Assembly (NCBI RefSeq): GCF_009828065.1
Contig: NZ_WTYK01000002.1
Coordinates: forward strand, 248,001-312,000
Reading direction: 5' to 3'
Length of the DNA stretch: 64,000 nt
Source: Croceibacterium soli
GTDB lineage: Bacteria > Pseudomonadota > Alphaproteobacteria > Sphingomonadales > Sphingomonadaceae
Made by a program: the position numbers and the translations under genes. The notes under the pieces were generated by a model, which had not been told where the DNA came from, searched no databases, and was given only the letters and a program-made list of their open reading frames with translations. Shown here one piece after another: positions 27,873 to 37,105 of this stretch (positions are counted from its first letter, which is position 1; the number at the start of each line of letters is the position of its first letter).

Positions 27873-30800
27873 ATGGGACAGCACGACGGCGGTCAGGCCG
27901 ATCTGCAACAGGAAAACGCGCGCCTGCGAGACCAGGTTGCGCTGCTGAGCGACGCCTTGGAAAACATGCGCCACGCCCTGTGCATGTTCGATCCCGAAGG
28001 GCGCATCGCCTACTGCAACAGCCGCTATCCCGAAGTCGTCGGCTTGCCTGCGGAGCGGATCAAGCCCGGCCTCCACGCGCGCGACCTGATGGCCATGGCC
28101 AAGGAGGCGGGCTTCTACCCTCCCGAACGCACGATCGACGACCTCGAGGTCTTCTTCTGGAACAACCTGTCGGTCGCCGACCCTCAGCGCCAGATCAAGC
28201 GCAACGGCCGCTCTCTCGTCGTTCATCCGGGACATGCGCCCAGCGGCAGGATGATCGCGACGTTCGAGGACGTCACCGCCGAAGTCGAGGCCCAAGCCGC
28301 CTTGCACGACAGCGAGGCCCGCCTGCGGGCAATCCTCGAGGCGATGCCGGACTGCGTGAAGATCTTCGATCCGAACGGCCGTCTCGTCTACATCAACCCA
28401 CAGGGCCTAGATCAGCTGCAGGCGCCGGACCTGGAGAGCGCTTCGGCCGCCGGCACCAGCACGATCCCGCCCGAGTACCTGGACCAGTGCCGCGACGTGC
28501 ACAGCCGCGTGATCGCCGGCGAGAGAGTCGTCTGGCGGTTCGAGATCGTCGGCCTGCGCGGGCGGCGCTCCCAGGTGGAGGCGCACGCGGTGCCTTTCCG
28601 CCTGCCCGACGGAACCCCGGCCCATTTGTGCATCTCGCGCGACATCACCGAAAGGATGAACGCGGACGACGCCCTCCGCCGCAGCGAACAGCGCCTTCGC
28701 CTTGTCCAGGAAGCCAGCGGCCTCGCCGACTTCGAGACCGATGCGCACGGCGTGTCCCACTGTTCGGACAAGTTCTTCGAACAGTGCGGCATGCCGGTCC
28801 CGCCGGATAACCGGATCGACTTCGCCACCTGGATCGAGATCGTGCATCCGGACGATCGCGCGCGGATGATCGAGGAAGTCGACGCCGCGCTGGTGAGTGA
28901 GGTCTCCTTCAGCTGCGAATTCCGCATCGTTCGGCGGGACAATGGGCAGATCCGCTGGATTTCCAGCCGCACCCTGATCGAACGCGACGCGGAAGGCCGC
29001 CTGGTCGGCACCGTCGGTGCCCACCACGACATTACCGAACGCCGCGAAGCCGAAAATGCCCTCAGGCTCAGCGAGCAGCGCCTGCGCCTGGTGCAGGAAG
29101 CGACCGGCCTCGCCGATTTCGAAGCGGGGCCGGACGGCGTCGCGCACTTCTCGCCCAACGTGCTGAAGCAGATGGGCCTGCCCGAGGATCACCCCACGCG
29201 TCTGAAGGTGGAGGACTGGATCCACCTGGTCCATCCGGACGATCGGGAGATCGTGAACCGGATCGTGCGCAACGTCCGGGACCAGGACACCCATCAATGC
29301 GAATTCCGGATCATGCGCGCCGACAACGGAGAGGTGCGCTGGATCGCCAGCAACCTGATGCTGGAGCGCGACGGGAACGGCAATATCCTGCGCAGCATCG
29401 GCGCGCACCTCGACATCACCGAGCACCGCCAGGCCGAAGCCGCGCTGCGCGAAAGCGAGGAACGCTTCCGGCTGGCCGCCGAGGCCGCCGGCCTCGGAGT
29501 GTGGGATTACGATGCGTCGCTCGGCAAGCGCGAGTGGTCCGGCCGCTTGCGGGAGATCTTCGGCATCTCAGCCCATGCTTCCGCCACGCTGGAGCGCGCC
29601 ACGGCCTGCGTGCACGCGTCGCACCGGGCGCGGTTCACGCGGCTCCTGGCACAAGTGCGCGAAGGCACGGCCGAACGCCTCAAGGACTCCTTCCGCATTC
29701 GCCGGGCCGACGACCGCGAGGCGCGCTGGATCGAGATCAATGCCTGGCGGACCCACACGACCGGCGGGAAGGTCCGCCGCGTGATCATGACCGCCCGCGA
29801 CGTGACGGAGGAGAAGACCGCCGAGCAGCGCGTCCGCTGGAGCGCCAGCCATGACGGGCTGACGCGGCTGGCGAACCGTTCGTACTTCCAGGAGAAGCTC
29901 GACGAGGCGGTCGGCACCGCGCGCGAGAAGCAGCTGGCCGTCGGCGTCCTGGTGCTCGATCTCGATCACTTCAAGCAAGTCAACGACACGCTCGGCCACG
30001 ATGTCGGCGATGCACTGCTGAAGATGGTCGCCGCCCGCCTGCGCGAAGTCGCCCGCGCCAGCGATACCGTCGCGCGCCTCGGGGGCGACGAATTCGCCAT
30101 CGTCGTGCCCGAGCTGCGCAGCGAGATCGACCTGATCCAGCTCGCCCGCAGGATCCAGGACCGCATGCGCGAACCGTTCGTGCACCAGGGCCGCCTGCTC
30201 GACTCCCGCGTCAGCTCGGGCGCGGCGATGTTCCCCGAGCACGGGCTCACCACCGAAGAGGTGCTGAAGAACGCCGACATGGCGCTCTACGCCGCCAAGG
30301 CGGCGGGCCGCGCGACGATGATGATGTTCGAACCGCACATGCGCGACGACCTCCGGCGGCGCACGGCGATGGTCCAGCAGGCCCGCACCGCCATCCGCGA
30401 CGAGCAGATGGTCCCATACTATCAGCCGAAGCTCGATCTGGTCGGCGGCGCCGTGGAGGGTTTCGAGGCCCTGCTGCGCTGGCGCATGCCGAACGGCAGG
30501 ATCGGCCTGCCCGCCGCCCTGCAGGCGGCTTTCGAGGATCTAGAGGTCGCCGCCGCGATCAGCGACCGGATGATCGAGCGGGTGATCGCCGACATGCGCC
30601 GCTGGCTGGATCGCGGAACGCCGTTCCGACACGTGGCGGTCAACGCCTCCGCCGCCGAATTCCGGCGCGACAACTTCGCCGAACGGGTGCTTGAGCAGCT
30701 CCGCCGGGCTGAAATCCCGACCCACTGCTTCCAGCTCGAAGTCACGGAAACGGTATTCCTCGGCCGCGGCGCCGAATACGTCCACCGCGCCCTCGCCCTG

Positions 30801-31190
30801 CTCAGCGCCCAGGGGGTGAAGATCGCGCTCGACGATTTCGGCACCGGCTACGCCTCGTTGCGCCACCTCAAGGAATTCCCGGTCGACATCATCAAGATCG
30901 ACCGCAGCTTCGTGCGCGACATGGAGGCAGATCCCGGCGACGAAGCCATCGTCCGGGCCGTGATCAACCTTGGCAAGAGCCTCAACATCAGCGTCGTCGC
31001 CGAAGGGATCGAAGCGGAATCGCAGGCCGAGCGCCTGCTCGATTTCGGCTGCGACTTCGGCCAGGGGTTCGTCTTCTCACCGGCCGTGGGCGCCAGCCGC
31101 GTACCCGGGCTGATCTCCCGCCTCGCCGATGCCGCCCGCGCGCGCCCGCCCAGGCCTCGCCAGCCGCGGCTCGTGGCGACAAGAGACTAG
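27873..31190 (+). CDS. Multi-PAS GGDEF-EAL protein (cyclic-di-GMP turnover)
   Basis: A 1105-residue soluble protein. After a short coiled coil come about five PAS domains (to ~residue 640); the third and fourth are near duplicates, each beginning SEQRLRLVQEA. Then follow a GGDEF domain (GGDEF at ~738) with the inhibitory-site RASD five residues before it, and an EAL domain (~865) with EALLRW, LEVTE, DDFGTGY, KIDRSF and AEGIE. All key residues for both diguanylate cyclase and phosphodiesterase are present. No transmembrane segment, so it senses a cytoplasmic signal. Stands alone. Confidence 0.93.
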   Translation: MGQHDGGQADLQQENARLRDQVALLSDALENMRHALCMFDPEGRIAYCNSRYPEVVGLPAERIKPGLHARDLMAMAKEAGFYPPERTIDDLEVFFWNNLSVADPQRQIKRNGRSLVVHPGHAPSGRMIATFEDVTAEVEAQAALHDSEARLRAILEAMPDCVKIFDPNGRLVYINPQGLDQLQAPDLESASAAGTSTIPPEYLDQCRDVHSRVIAGERVVWRFEIVGLRGRRSQVEAHAVPFRLPDGTPAHLCISRDITERMNADDALRRSEQRLRLVQEASGLADFETDAHGVSHCSDKFFEQCGMPVPPDNRIDFATWIEIVHPDDRARMIEEVDAALVSEVSFSCEFRIVRRDNGQIRWISSRTLIERDAEGRLVGTVGAHHDITERREAENALRLSEQRLRLVQEATGLADFEAGPDGVAHFSPNVLKQMGLPEDHPTRLKVEDWIHLVHPDDREIVNRIVRNVRDQDTHQCEFRIMRADNGEVRWIASNLMLERDGNGNILRSIGAHLDITEHRQAEAALRESEERFRLAAEAAGLGVWDYDASLGKREWSGRLREIFGISAHASATLERATACVHASHRARFTRLLAQVREGTAERLKDSFRIRRADDREARWIEINAWRTHTTGGKVRRVIMTARDVTEEKTAEQRVRWSASHDGLTRLANRSYFQEKLDEAVGTAREKQLAVGVLVLDLDHFKQVNDTLGHDVGDALLKMVAARLREVARASDTVARLGGDEFAIVVPELRSEIDLIQLARRIQDRMREPFVHQGRLLDSRVSSGAAMFPEHGLTTEEVLKNADMALYAAKAAGRATMMMFEPHMRDDLRRRTAMVQQARTAIRDEQMVPYYQPKLDLVGGAVEGFEALLRWRMPNGRIGLPAALQAAFEDLEVAAAISDRMIERVIADMRRWLDRGTPFRHVAVNASAAEFRRDNFAERVLEQLRRAEIPTHCFQLEVTETVFLGRGAEYVHRALALLSAQGVKIALDDFGTGYASLRHLKEFPVDIIKIDRSFVRDMEADPGDEAIVRAVINLGKSLNISVVAEGIEAESQAERLLDFGCDFGQGFVFSPAVGASRVPGLISRLADAARARPPRPRQPRLVATRD

Positions 31191-31327
31191 GCGACGCCAA
31201 TACAAGCCTGAACGCCCGCCTGCATGGCCATTCCGTGCGCGTTCATCCAGCGATCCCTAAAAGTGAACGACATCGCCCGGCTCCACTCCACACTCCGGGT
31301 GCCAGTGAAAACTTTTAGGAGAGGACT

Positions 31328-31738
31328 ATGACGAAGATTTCCTTGCGTGCCGGCCTGTTCGGAGCAGCCGTTCTGGCGCTCGCGGGCGGCAGCGCCGCCG
31401 TGGCCCATCACTCCTTCGCTGCGGAATTCGACCGCACCAAGCCGATCAAGCTGGAAGGCACGGTCGTGAAGTTCGAATGGGTCAACCCGCACTCCTGGAT
31501 CCACATCAAGGCCGGCAAGCAGGTCTGGCGCATCGAAGGCGGCGCGCCGAGCGCCCTGCTGCGCCGCGGCTGGAACAGGAACTCGCTCCCCGCCGGGACC
31601 AAGATCATCGTCCAGGCTTTCCGCTCGCGTGACGGCGACACCCGCGCCAGCGCCGCCGAGATCAGCTTCCCCGACGGCCGCGAACTCTCGCTCGGCAACC
31701 CGACGACCGAAGCCGTCGCCGCCGCGGCCAAGCGCTAA
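31328..31738 (+). CDS. DUF6152 family secreted protein
   Basis: A 136-residue protein with a signal peptide (LRAGLFGAAVLALAGG, cleavage after AVA) followed by HHSFAAEFD, LEGTVVKFEWVNPHSWIHI and a small beta-rich domain, matching DUF6152. Function unknown, probably periplasmic. A strong AGGAGAGG precedes ATG 31328, and a clear terminator follows at 31785. Confidence 0.85.
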   Translation: MTKISLRAGLFGAAVLALAGGSAAVAHHSFAAEFDRTKPIKLEGTVVKFEWVNPHSWIHIKAGKQVWRIEGGAPSALLRRGWNRNSLPAGTKIIVQAFRSRDGDTRASAAEISFPDGRELSLGNPTTEAVAAAAKR

Positions 31739-31784
31739 ACGAAACCCGCTGCCGCCCGACCGGCGGCAGCGACCGAAACAAAGC

Positions 31785-31815
31785 GACCCGCGGGCCCCGG
31801 CCCGCGGGTCTTTTT
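31785..31815 (+). terminator. Rho-independent terminator after the DUF6152 gene
   Basis: Hairpin GACCCGCGGG - 6 nt - CCCGCGGGTC with 10-bp perfect arms, followed at once by TTTTT. It lies 47 bases after the DUF6152 stop codon. Confidence 0.92.
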
Positions 31816-31839
31816 GTGCGCCCGAAGCACGCCGTCCGG

Positions 31840-31975
31840 ATCCTCCCCTGCAAGGGGAGGGGGACCGCCGCCACAGGCGGTGGTGGAGGGGTGTGACCAT
31901 CAGCCGATGAGGCGACACCCCTCCGTCAGCCCTGCAGTTGCCACCTCCCCTCGCAGGGGTGGATCGAGACACCCG
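31840..31975. repeat. Dispersed CTCCCC...GGGGAG repeat pair
   Basis: TCCTCCCCTGCAAGGGGAGG at 31841-31860 followed by an inner palindrome CCGCCACAGGCGG and GGAGGGGTGTGA; then an inverted half, ACACCCCTCCGTCAGCCCTG with CCTCCCCTCGCAGGGG, further right. It forms a composite inverted element in the gap before the Crp/Fnr gene. No gene is seen here. Confidence 0.75.
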
Positions 31976-32072
31976 CGATTGGCTCCCTCTCGGATCGGAT
32001 TGGCCCCTGCAGCGTTGGGTTAATGCACGCATTTCAAACGGAGTCCCCCCTCCCGTGTACAACCCTCTGGCG

Positions 32073-32912
32073 ATGAAGCTGGAACAGTTCACGCGCTTCG
32101 ACCCGGTCGAGCGGGCGCGCATCGACGAGCTGATCCGGCACGGCAGCCGGAGCTATGCCCGCGGGGAAAACATCATCAGCGCCGGCGAAAACACCGAAGA
32201 GATCCACCTGGTCATGGCCGGGCTGGCGACGCGGTCCAAAGTCACGCACGACGGCCACCGCCAGCTGATCGCCTTCCTCGTCCCCGGCGATCTGTGCGAC
32301 ATCGAAGTCTTCATCCTCGAGGCGATGGACCACGACGTCGTCGCGCTCACCGACACGACTTGCGCCCTGATCCCGGCGAGCGAGATCAAGCGCCTCCTGA
32401 CCGAATCCTGCAACCTTACGCGGGCTCTCTGGTGGAGCACGATGGCCGATGCGGCGATCCTCCGCGAATGGGTCGTCAGCCACGGGGCCCGCGACGCCAA
32501 GAGCCGCCTGGCGCATATCCTGTGCGAGCTGCTGGTCCGCTACCGCGTCGTCGGCCTGGGCGAGAACAACAGCGTGCCCTTCCCGATGACTCAGGAAGAG
32601 CTGTCCGACGCCACCGGGATGACCTCGGTCCACCTCAACCGCGTGCTCAAGGACTTGCGCACCGAGGGCCTGGTGGAGCTCAAGTCGCGCATCCTGACGA
32701 TCGTCGACTTTGAGCGCCTGAGCGAAATCGCCCAGTTCGAGCCGGGGTACCTGCACCTCGTGCGCACGCAAAGGGCCGATCCGGCGGTCGCCGATCGGGT
32801 CGGCGATCTCGTCCTGCCGACCGGCCGCGGCTTGTTCGAAAGCGCCTGGGGCTCGGCCCGGCAGGCGCTCGGCCGCGGCGCGCCCCACAAGCCCCGGGCG
32901 ATGGCTTCCTAG
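32073..32912 (+). CDS. Crp/Fnr family transcriptional regulator
   Basis: A 279-residue regulator with an N-terminal cyclic-nucleotide-type sensor domain (residues ~20-140) and a C-terminal winged helix whose recognition region reads MTQEELSDATGMTSVHLNRVLKDLRTEG. The few cysteines do not form an Fnr-type cluster motif, so the ligand is unknown. A C-terminal tail of about 45 residues goes beyond the DNA-binding domain. ATG 32073 is chosen; a GTG six codons upstream is possible. No target is evident nearby. Confidence 0.87.
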   Translation: MKLEQFTRFDPVERARIDELIRHGSRSYARGENIISAGENTEEIHLVMAGLATRSKVTHDGHRQLIAFLVPGDLCDIEVFILEAMDHDVVALTDTTCALIPASEIKRLLTESCNLTRALWWSTMADAAILREWVVSHGARDAKSRLAHILCELLVRYRVVGLGENNSVPFPMTQEELSDATGMTSVHLNRVLKDLRTEGLVELKSRILTIVDFERLSEIAQFEPGYLHLVRTQRADPAVADRVGDLVLPTGRGLFESAWGSARQALGRGAPHKPRAMAS

Positions 32913-32931
32913 CCACGCAAAGGCTGCGGCC

Positions 32932-33840
32932 TCACTCCCAGAATGCGACCGAGCGCACCTCGATGCTTTCGCGCGTGTGGGCGTCGGCGAAGCTGCTGTC
33001 GATGAACGCCGTGTGCGGGCAGCGCCAGGTGCGCGAATGGTCGCTGTCGTGGAACTTGAACAGCAGCGCGTCGTCGCGCTCCATGTGCGAGAAATACCAC
33101 CAGCGGTGCGAAGGGTGATAGCTCGGGATCGTCGCCGCCATCATCGTCTCCTCGCCCGCGACGGGCGCAGTCAGCGCTTCGCCTTCCGGGAACTCGTCGA
33201 CCACGAACAGCGTGTTGCTCTTCTCCTCCCCGCCGAAGCTCGTGCGCCCGTCGCACAGCGCCAGCGGCACGTCCTGCGGCGGCGGCGAGAACGTCCGCCA
33301 GTAGGAGCTGACCAGGAACCGCTTGAACCCCGGCCCGTCCGGAAAATGCTTCCTGTAGGTCGCCTCGGCCATCTTCCGGGCGGTCGGGGTGTTGAGGTCG
33401 ATGTGCGCCTCGCCCGCCGGCGGCTGGATGCCGCCGGTGTGCTGGTAATTCTCCGTCTTCTGCTTGGCGATCTCGGTCAGGTCCGCGCTCGTGCGGATCA
33501 TCCAGCCGCGCGCGACCACTTTGTCCGCCCCGGTCAGCGCCTGGACGTGCCGCTCGACTTCCCGCTCGTAGACCCGGTCGACTTCCGCCTTGTCGTGGAA
33601 GTCCGCCACCGCCGTCGGCTGCCGCGCGATCATGAACCCGTGCACGTCCAGCGCGAAGTGATCGCGGATCGGCATCGCGTCGCGGATCGTCACTTCGTGG
33701 TCGGAATACGTCCCGGTGTTGATCTCGCACCCTGCGCTGACATAGCGGCGGGTCACGAAGTCGCCCGGATCGACATAACGGATCAGCGCCCGCGTGGTCC
33801 GCGCGCTTTCCTCGATATCCGCTGCCGCGACACTGGCCAT
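32932..33840 (-). CDS. CmcJ/NvfI family oxidoreductase
   Basis: A 302-residue protein of the CmcJ/NvfI (AsaB-like) family, related to oxygenases and partners of methoxylation in antibiotic and fungal pathways. Visible landmarks are RYVDPGDFVTRRYVSAG, MIRTSADLTEIAKQKTENYQ, EAHIDLNTPTARKMAEATYR and the C-terminal HDSDHSRTWRCPHTAFID with clustered histidines. Substrate unknown. It is divergent from a methyltransferase gene and shares 130 bases of upstream region with it, suggesting a joint modification route. Confidence 0.78.
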   Translation of the reverse strand: MASVAAADIEESARTTRALIRYVDPGDFVTRRYVSAGCEINTGTYSDHEVTIRDAMPIRDHFALDVHGFMIARQPTAVADFHDKAEVDRVYEREVERHVQALTGADKVVARGWMIRTSADLTEIAKQKTENYQHTGGIQPPAGEAHIDLNTPTARKMAEATYRKHFPDGPGFKRFLVSSYWRTFSPPPQDVPLALCDGRTSFGGEEKSNTLFVVDEFPEGEALTAPVAGEETMMAATIPSYHPSHRWWYFSHMERDDALLFKFHDSDHSRTWRCPHTAFIDSSFADAHTRESIEVRSVAFWE

Positions 33841-33972
33841 TCACTCTCTCCCGACGATTCTATCGTTCGTTACGGTTCTGCCACACCGCTCCCGGCCCGC
33901 GCAACCGATCTTGCCGGTTCCGCCTGGCCGAAGCCTACGCTAACACCCTTCGAAACACAGGGGGAGAGAACC

Positions 33973-34998
33973 ATGGGCGCACTGCCGCCGACGATCGACG
34001 ATACCGCCATCTGGGACGCCTGGCTCAGCCAGTTCCGCTTGCCCATCCTCAACGTCAACGTGGAAGCCGGCACTTTCGCCGCGCTCAGCGAGCAGGCTCT
34101 CACCACCGAGGAACTGGCGCAACAGCTCTCCGTCGACGCCCGCGCCCTGGCCATGCACCTCGCCGCCCTCTGCGCCGAAGGCTTCGTCGAGAAGCGCCTC
34201 GGCAAGTGGCGCGCCACTCACCTCGCCCGCACCTGGCTCCACCCGCAAGCGACCGGCTTCTGGGGCCACTTCCTCAAGTCGATCGACCGCAACAGCCACC
34301 TGCAGGATCGCCTCCGCGAATCCCTCCGCACCGGCAAGCGCCCGAGCGAGGGCACCGACCCCCGCCCCGCCGGCTGGGAGCAGGGCAAGATGCAGCCCGA
34401 AGTCGCCGCCAACATCGCCGCCTTCATGCAGGCCCACAGCCAGGCCCCCGCCCTCGGCGCCGCGCGCCAGCCGGTGTTCGGCGAGCTGACATGCCTGATG
34501 GACGTCGGCTGCGGCTCAGGCGTCTACGGGATCGAGATCGCCCGCGCCAACCCGGCTTTGCGCGTCATCCTGATGGACCTCAACGAAGTCGCCGCCGAGG
34601 CCGCCAAATACGTCGACAAGGCGGGCATGGCCGACCGCGTCTCCACCGCCGGCGTCAACATGTTCGAGCAGGAGTGGCCCCAAGGCCCCGACGGCCACTT
34701 GTTCTGCAACGTCTTCCACGACTGGGCCGAGGACACCAACCGCGACCTCGCCCGCCGCAGCTTCGCCGCCCTCCCCTCCGGCGGCCGCATCTTCCTCCAC
34801 GAGATCCTCATGGACGACGACTACACCGGCCCCTACCCCGCCGCCGCCTTCAGCCTGCTCATGCTGATCGGCACGCTCGGCAAGCAATACAGCCTGGCCG
34901 AATTCCGCGACATCCTGGAAAGCGCCGGCTTCGTGGACGTCCAGTCCCAACGCACCGGCGGCGGCTACTACAGCCTCGTAAGCGCCAGAAAACCCTAA
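33973..34998 (+). CDS. Class I SAM-dependent O-methyltransferase-like protein
   Basis: A 341-residue methyltransferase with an N-terminal winged-helix dimerisation domain (TTEELAQQLSVDARALAMHL) and a C-terminal Rossmann domain with SAM motif LMDVGCGSGVYGIEIA, the acidic VILMDL and the FHDWAEDTNRDLARR segment typical of acetylserotonin/hydroxyneurosporene-type O-methyltransferases. ATG 33973 follows GGGGAGAG. Divergent from the CmcJ-like gene. Substrate unknown. Confidence 0.85.
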   Translation: MGALPPTIDDTAIWDAWLSQFRLPILNVNVEAGTFAALSEQALTTEELAQQLSVDARALAMHLAALCAEGFVEKRLGKWRATHLARTWLHPQATGFWGHFLKSIDRNSHLQDRLRESLRTGKRPSEGTDPRPAGWEQGKMQPEVAANIAAFMQAHSQAPALGAARQPVFGELTCLMDVGCGSGVYGIEIARANPALRVILMDLNEVAAEAAKYVDKAGMADRVSTAGVNMFEQEWPQGPDGHLFCNVFHDWAEDTNRDLARRSFAALPSGGRIFLHEILMDDDYTGPYPAAAFSLLMLIGTLGKQYSLAEFRDILESAGFVDVQSQRTGGGYYSLVSARKP

Positions 34999-34999
34999 G

Positions 35000-35090
35000 A
35001 TCCTCCCCCTCTGGGGGAGGTGGCAGCCCGCAGGGCTGACGGAGGGGGCCTATAGACCCTTGGATCCTCCCCCAGAGGGGAAGAACTTTT
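35000..35090. repeat. Dispersed CCTCCCC...GGGGGAGG repeat
   Basis: TCCTCCCCCTCTGGGGGAGG at about 35002 with GGCAGCCCGCAGGGCTGACG following, and a second TCCTCCCCCAGAGGGG at about 35064. Same style as the repeats at 31840 and 36065. No gene. Confidence 0.75.
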
Positions 35091-35159
35091 CACTTTCCTA
35101 TTCACACCAATCTGGTTCAAAGGCCCGAATCACTCTAACCAACAGCACGGACCAGAGCC

Positions 35160-36068
35160 ATGCCCGAGGAACCACGCCCCACCCCCACGACCGCCCTCAC
35201 CCAGTTCACCCCCGTCCCCCGCCTGAAGGACCGCTCCAACGGCTGGAGCCCGGAAATCCAGCGCGCCTTCATCGAGGCGCTGGCCGACACCGGCAGCGTC
35301 AAGTCCGCCGCCCGCGCGGTCGGCCGCAGCGAGGTCGGCGCCTACCAGCTCCGCCGCCACCCGCAGGGCGCGGAGTTCGCCGCCGCCTGGGCCGCCGCCC
35401 TCGCCCACGGCGTCCAGCGGATCGAGGACCTGGCGATGGACCGCGCGATCAACGGCACGGAGGAGCCGGTCTATTCCTACGGCAAGCTCATCGGCACGCG
35501 GATGAAGTACAACGATGGCCTGCTGATGTTCATGCTCCGCAACCGCGCGCCGGAGCGTTTCGCCGGCGCCGGCCCCGCGCGCGGCCTGAGCGCCATGGAC
35601 CGGACGAAAATGGACAGGCTGAAGAAGCAATGGCGCAAGGAGTGGGAGGCCGAGCGCGAGGCCGAAAGCGTCTCCCCCGCCGAGATCCGCGCCAGCATAG
35701 AGCGCAAAGTCGCCGCCCTCAAACGCCGCGTCCAGGCCCGCACCAGCCCCCGCGCCTACGAACTCCACCTCGCCTCCTCCGCCCAGAGCCGCGCCGACGA
35801 AGAAGCCGGCTGGCTCCCCGGCACCCCCTACGAACCCTACGCCCAGCGCGCCGCCGAACTCCTCCCCGCCTGCATCGAACAGTTGCGCGCGGAGTGGCCC
35901 AGCTACGAAAAGGCTCACCCGACCCCGACCGAGGAGGAACTGGCGGAGTGGGAGGAGGCTGCGGAGGAAGAGCGGAAGGCTGAGGCGGAGGAGAAGCCAG
36001 AGGGCGAGCCAGACAGAAGCGCGAACTCCGGCCCGCACATCCGGCAGCTGAAGGACGACCGCTGGTAA
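35160..36068 (+). CDS. HTH protein resembling phage terminase small subunit
   Basis: A 302-residue protein. Residues ~28-65 (WSPEIQRAFIEALADTGSVKSAARAVGRS) form a helix-turn-helix with the layout of terminase small subunits and Homeodomain-like phage proteins. The middle contains PVYSYGKLIGTRMKYNDGLLMFMLRNRAPERF, conserved in sphingomonad homologues. The C-terminal third is charged and Glu-rich. No large terminase or other phage gene is adjacent, so it is either a domesticated relic or a chromosomal regulator. Confidence 0.65.
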   Translation: MPEEPRPTPTTALTQFTPVPRLKDRSNGWSPEIQRAFIEALADTGSVKSAARAVGRSEVGAYQLRRHPQGAEFAAAWAAALAHGVQRIEDLAMDRAINGTEEPVYSYGKLIGTRMKYNDGLLMFMLRNRAPERFAGAGPARGLSAMDRTKMDRLKKQWRKEWEAEREAESVSPAEIRASIERKVAALKRRVQARTSPRAYELHLASSAQSRADEEAGWLPGTPYEPYAQRAAELLPACIEQLRAEWPSYEKAHPTPTEEELAEWEEAAEEERKAEAEEKPEGEPDRSANSGPHIRQLKDDRW

Positions 36069-36150
36069 GCCTCCCCTCCCGCTTGTGGGAGGGGCCGAGA
36101 GTAGACATTCTCCCCTCCCGCTTGCGGGAGGGGCTGGGGGTGGGCCTGCA
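36065..36150. repeat. Dispersed CCCTCCCGCTTG...GGGAGGGGC repeats
   Basis: Two adjacent copies of TCCCGCTTGTGGGAGGGGC-type hairpins at about 36077 and 36115, the second followed by TGGGGGTGGGCC. They lie between the HTH gene and the HNH nuclease gene. No gene. Confidence 0.75.
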
Positions 36151-36201
36151 ACGCTCATGGCCCGGAATGGCTCAGTCAGCGCCTGAGGCACAAACAAGAG
36201 A

Positions 36202-37095
36202 TCAGTGCTTGAAGCAGTTCTCGCGATGCCACTCCAGGAACACCGGATGCGGCCGCAGCGCCAGCCGCTCAGGCGCGAGGGCCTTCCCGGACTTGTTGAT
36301 GATGGCCTCCACGCCGGAACGGTCATTCACCTGCCGCGAAATCAGTATGTCGAGATCGTCCGAAAAGCCGATAAGCCCCCGGTCGAACATCCAGTGCGCC
36401 GTGCCCGACAGGGCAATCCCGTTCTGAATGCTGTCGGGCCCGCCATGCTCGACCGGCTTGATATGCGCCGCCTCCGCCTCCGCGCGCCCGCCGCCATTGA
36501 TGAGCTTCCAACCCGTCACAGCGCAGCGCTCGTCATAGGCTTGCAGGACCGCACGCCGGAAGAACGCCTTGCGCTCGGGCTTGGCGACAAGCCGCTCGAT
36601 GATCGGCCGCTCGACATGGTAAGGAGCGCGAAGCTCCTGCAGCATCCGGGGATCGTCAGCCTCGTCCACCCTCGGGAGTACGGTATCGTTGTCCGGCAAG
36701 CCGGCATTCACGACCCGCGCGAAATCCGCCGACGAGAGCGGACGAACCGCCGCCTGCGCCCTCCCCGATATCACCCCCGCATCGTTGAGTACCCCGCGCT
36801 CGATTGGCCCCTCGGGCCCGCTGAACGGAACTGACCGGATGAAATCGAGGTAAGTCCCAGGGTCGACCAGCGCGAGGAACATGTTGGGCGTGGTGGGGTC
36901 GGGGATGATCTTCTCGACCTTGGCGACAGCAAAGTAGCCGCGCGAGTTCCTGACCTTGCGCGGCTCGAGATAGACGATCCAGTCGCCGATGCATGGCTCG
37001 GCCCGGCTGAGGTATTGCGAGGGGAATTGGTAGCGCTCAGCCGGGATGTCGTCGTAGATTGAATCGGCTTTGTGCATGAAGACGCAGTGGCCCAC
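36202..37095 (-). CDS. HNH endonuclease with N-terminal reader-like domain
   Basis: A 297-residue nuclease. The C-terminal third has the HNH_2 pattern: CAVTGWKLINGGGRAEAEAAHIKP (two conserved positions), HGGPDSIQNGIALS and HWMFDRGLI. The first ~150 residues (RYQFPSQYL, GDWIVYLEPRK, FAVAKVEKIIPD) look like the PUA/EVE-like domains that read modified bases in type IV restriction enzymes; this is inferred. GTG 37095 has AGGAGG 7 nt upstream and follows the 586-residue gene by 10 bases, so they form an operon. Likely a defence or restriction function. Confidence 0.78.
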   Translation of the reverse strand: MGHCVFMHKADSIYDDIPAERYQFPSQYLSRAEPCIGDWIVYLEPRKVRNSRGYFAVAKVEKIIPDPTTPNMFLALVDPGTYLDFIRSVPFSGPEGPIERGVLNDAGVISGRAQAAVRPLSSADFARVVNAGLPDNDTVLPRVDEADDPRMLQELRAPYHVERPIIERLVAKPERKAFFRRAVLQAYDERCAVTGWKLINGGGRAEAEAAHIKPVEHGGPDSIQNGIALSGTAHWMFDRGLIGFSDDLDILISRQVNDRSGVEAIINKSGKALAPERLALRPHPVFLEWHRENCFKH

Positions 37096-37105
37096 GCTAT
37101 TCCTC

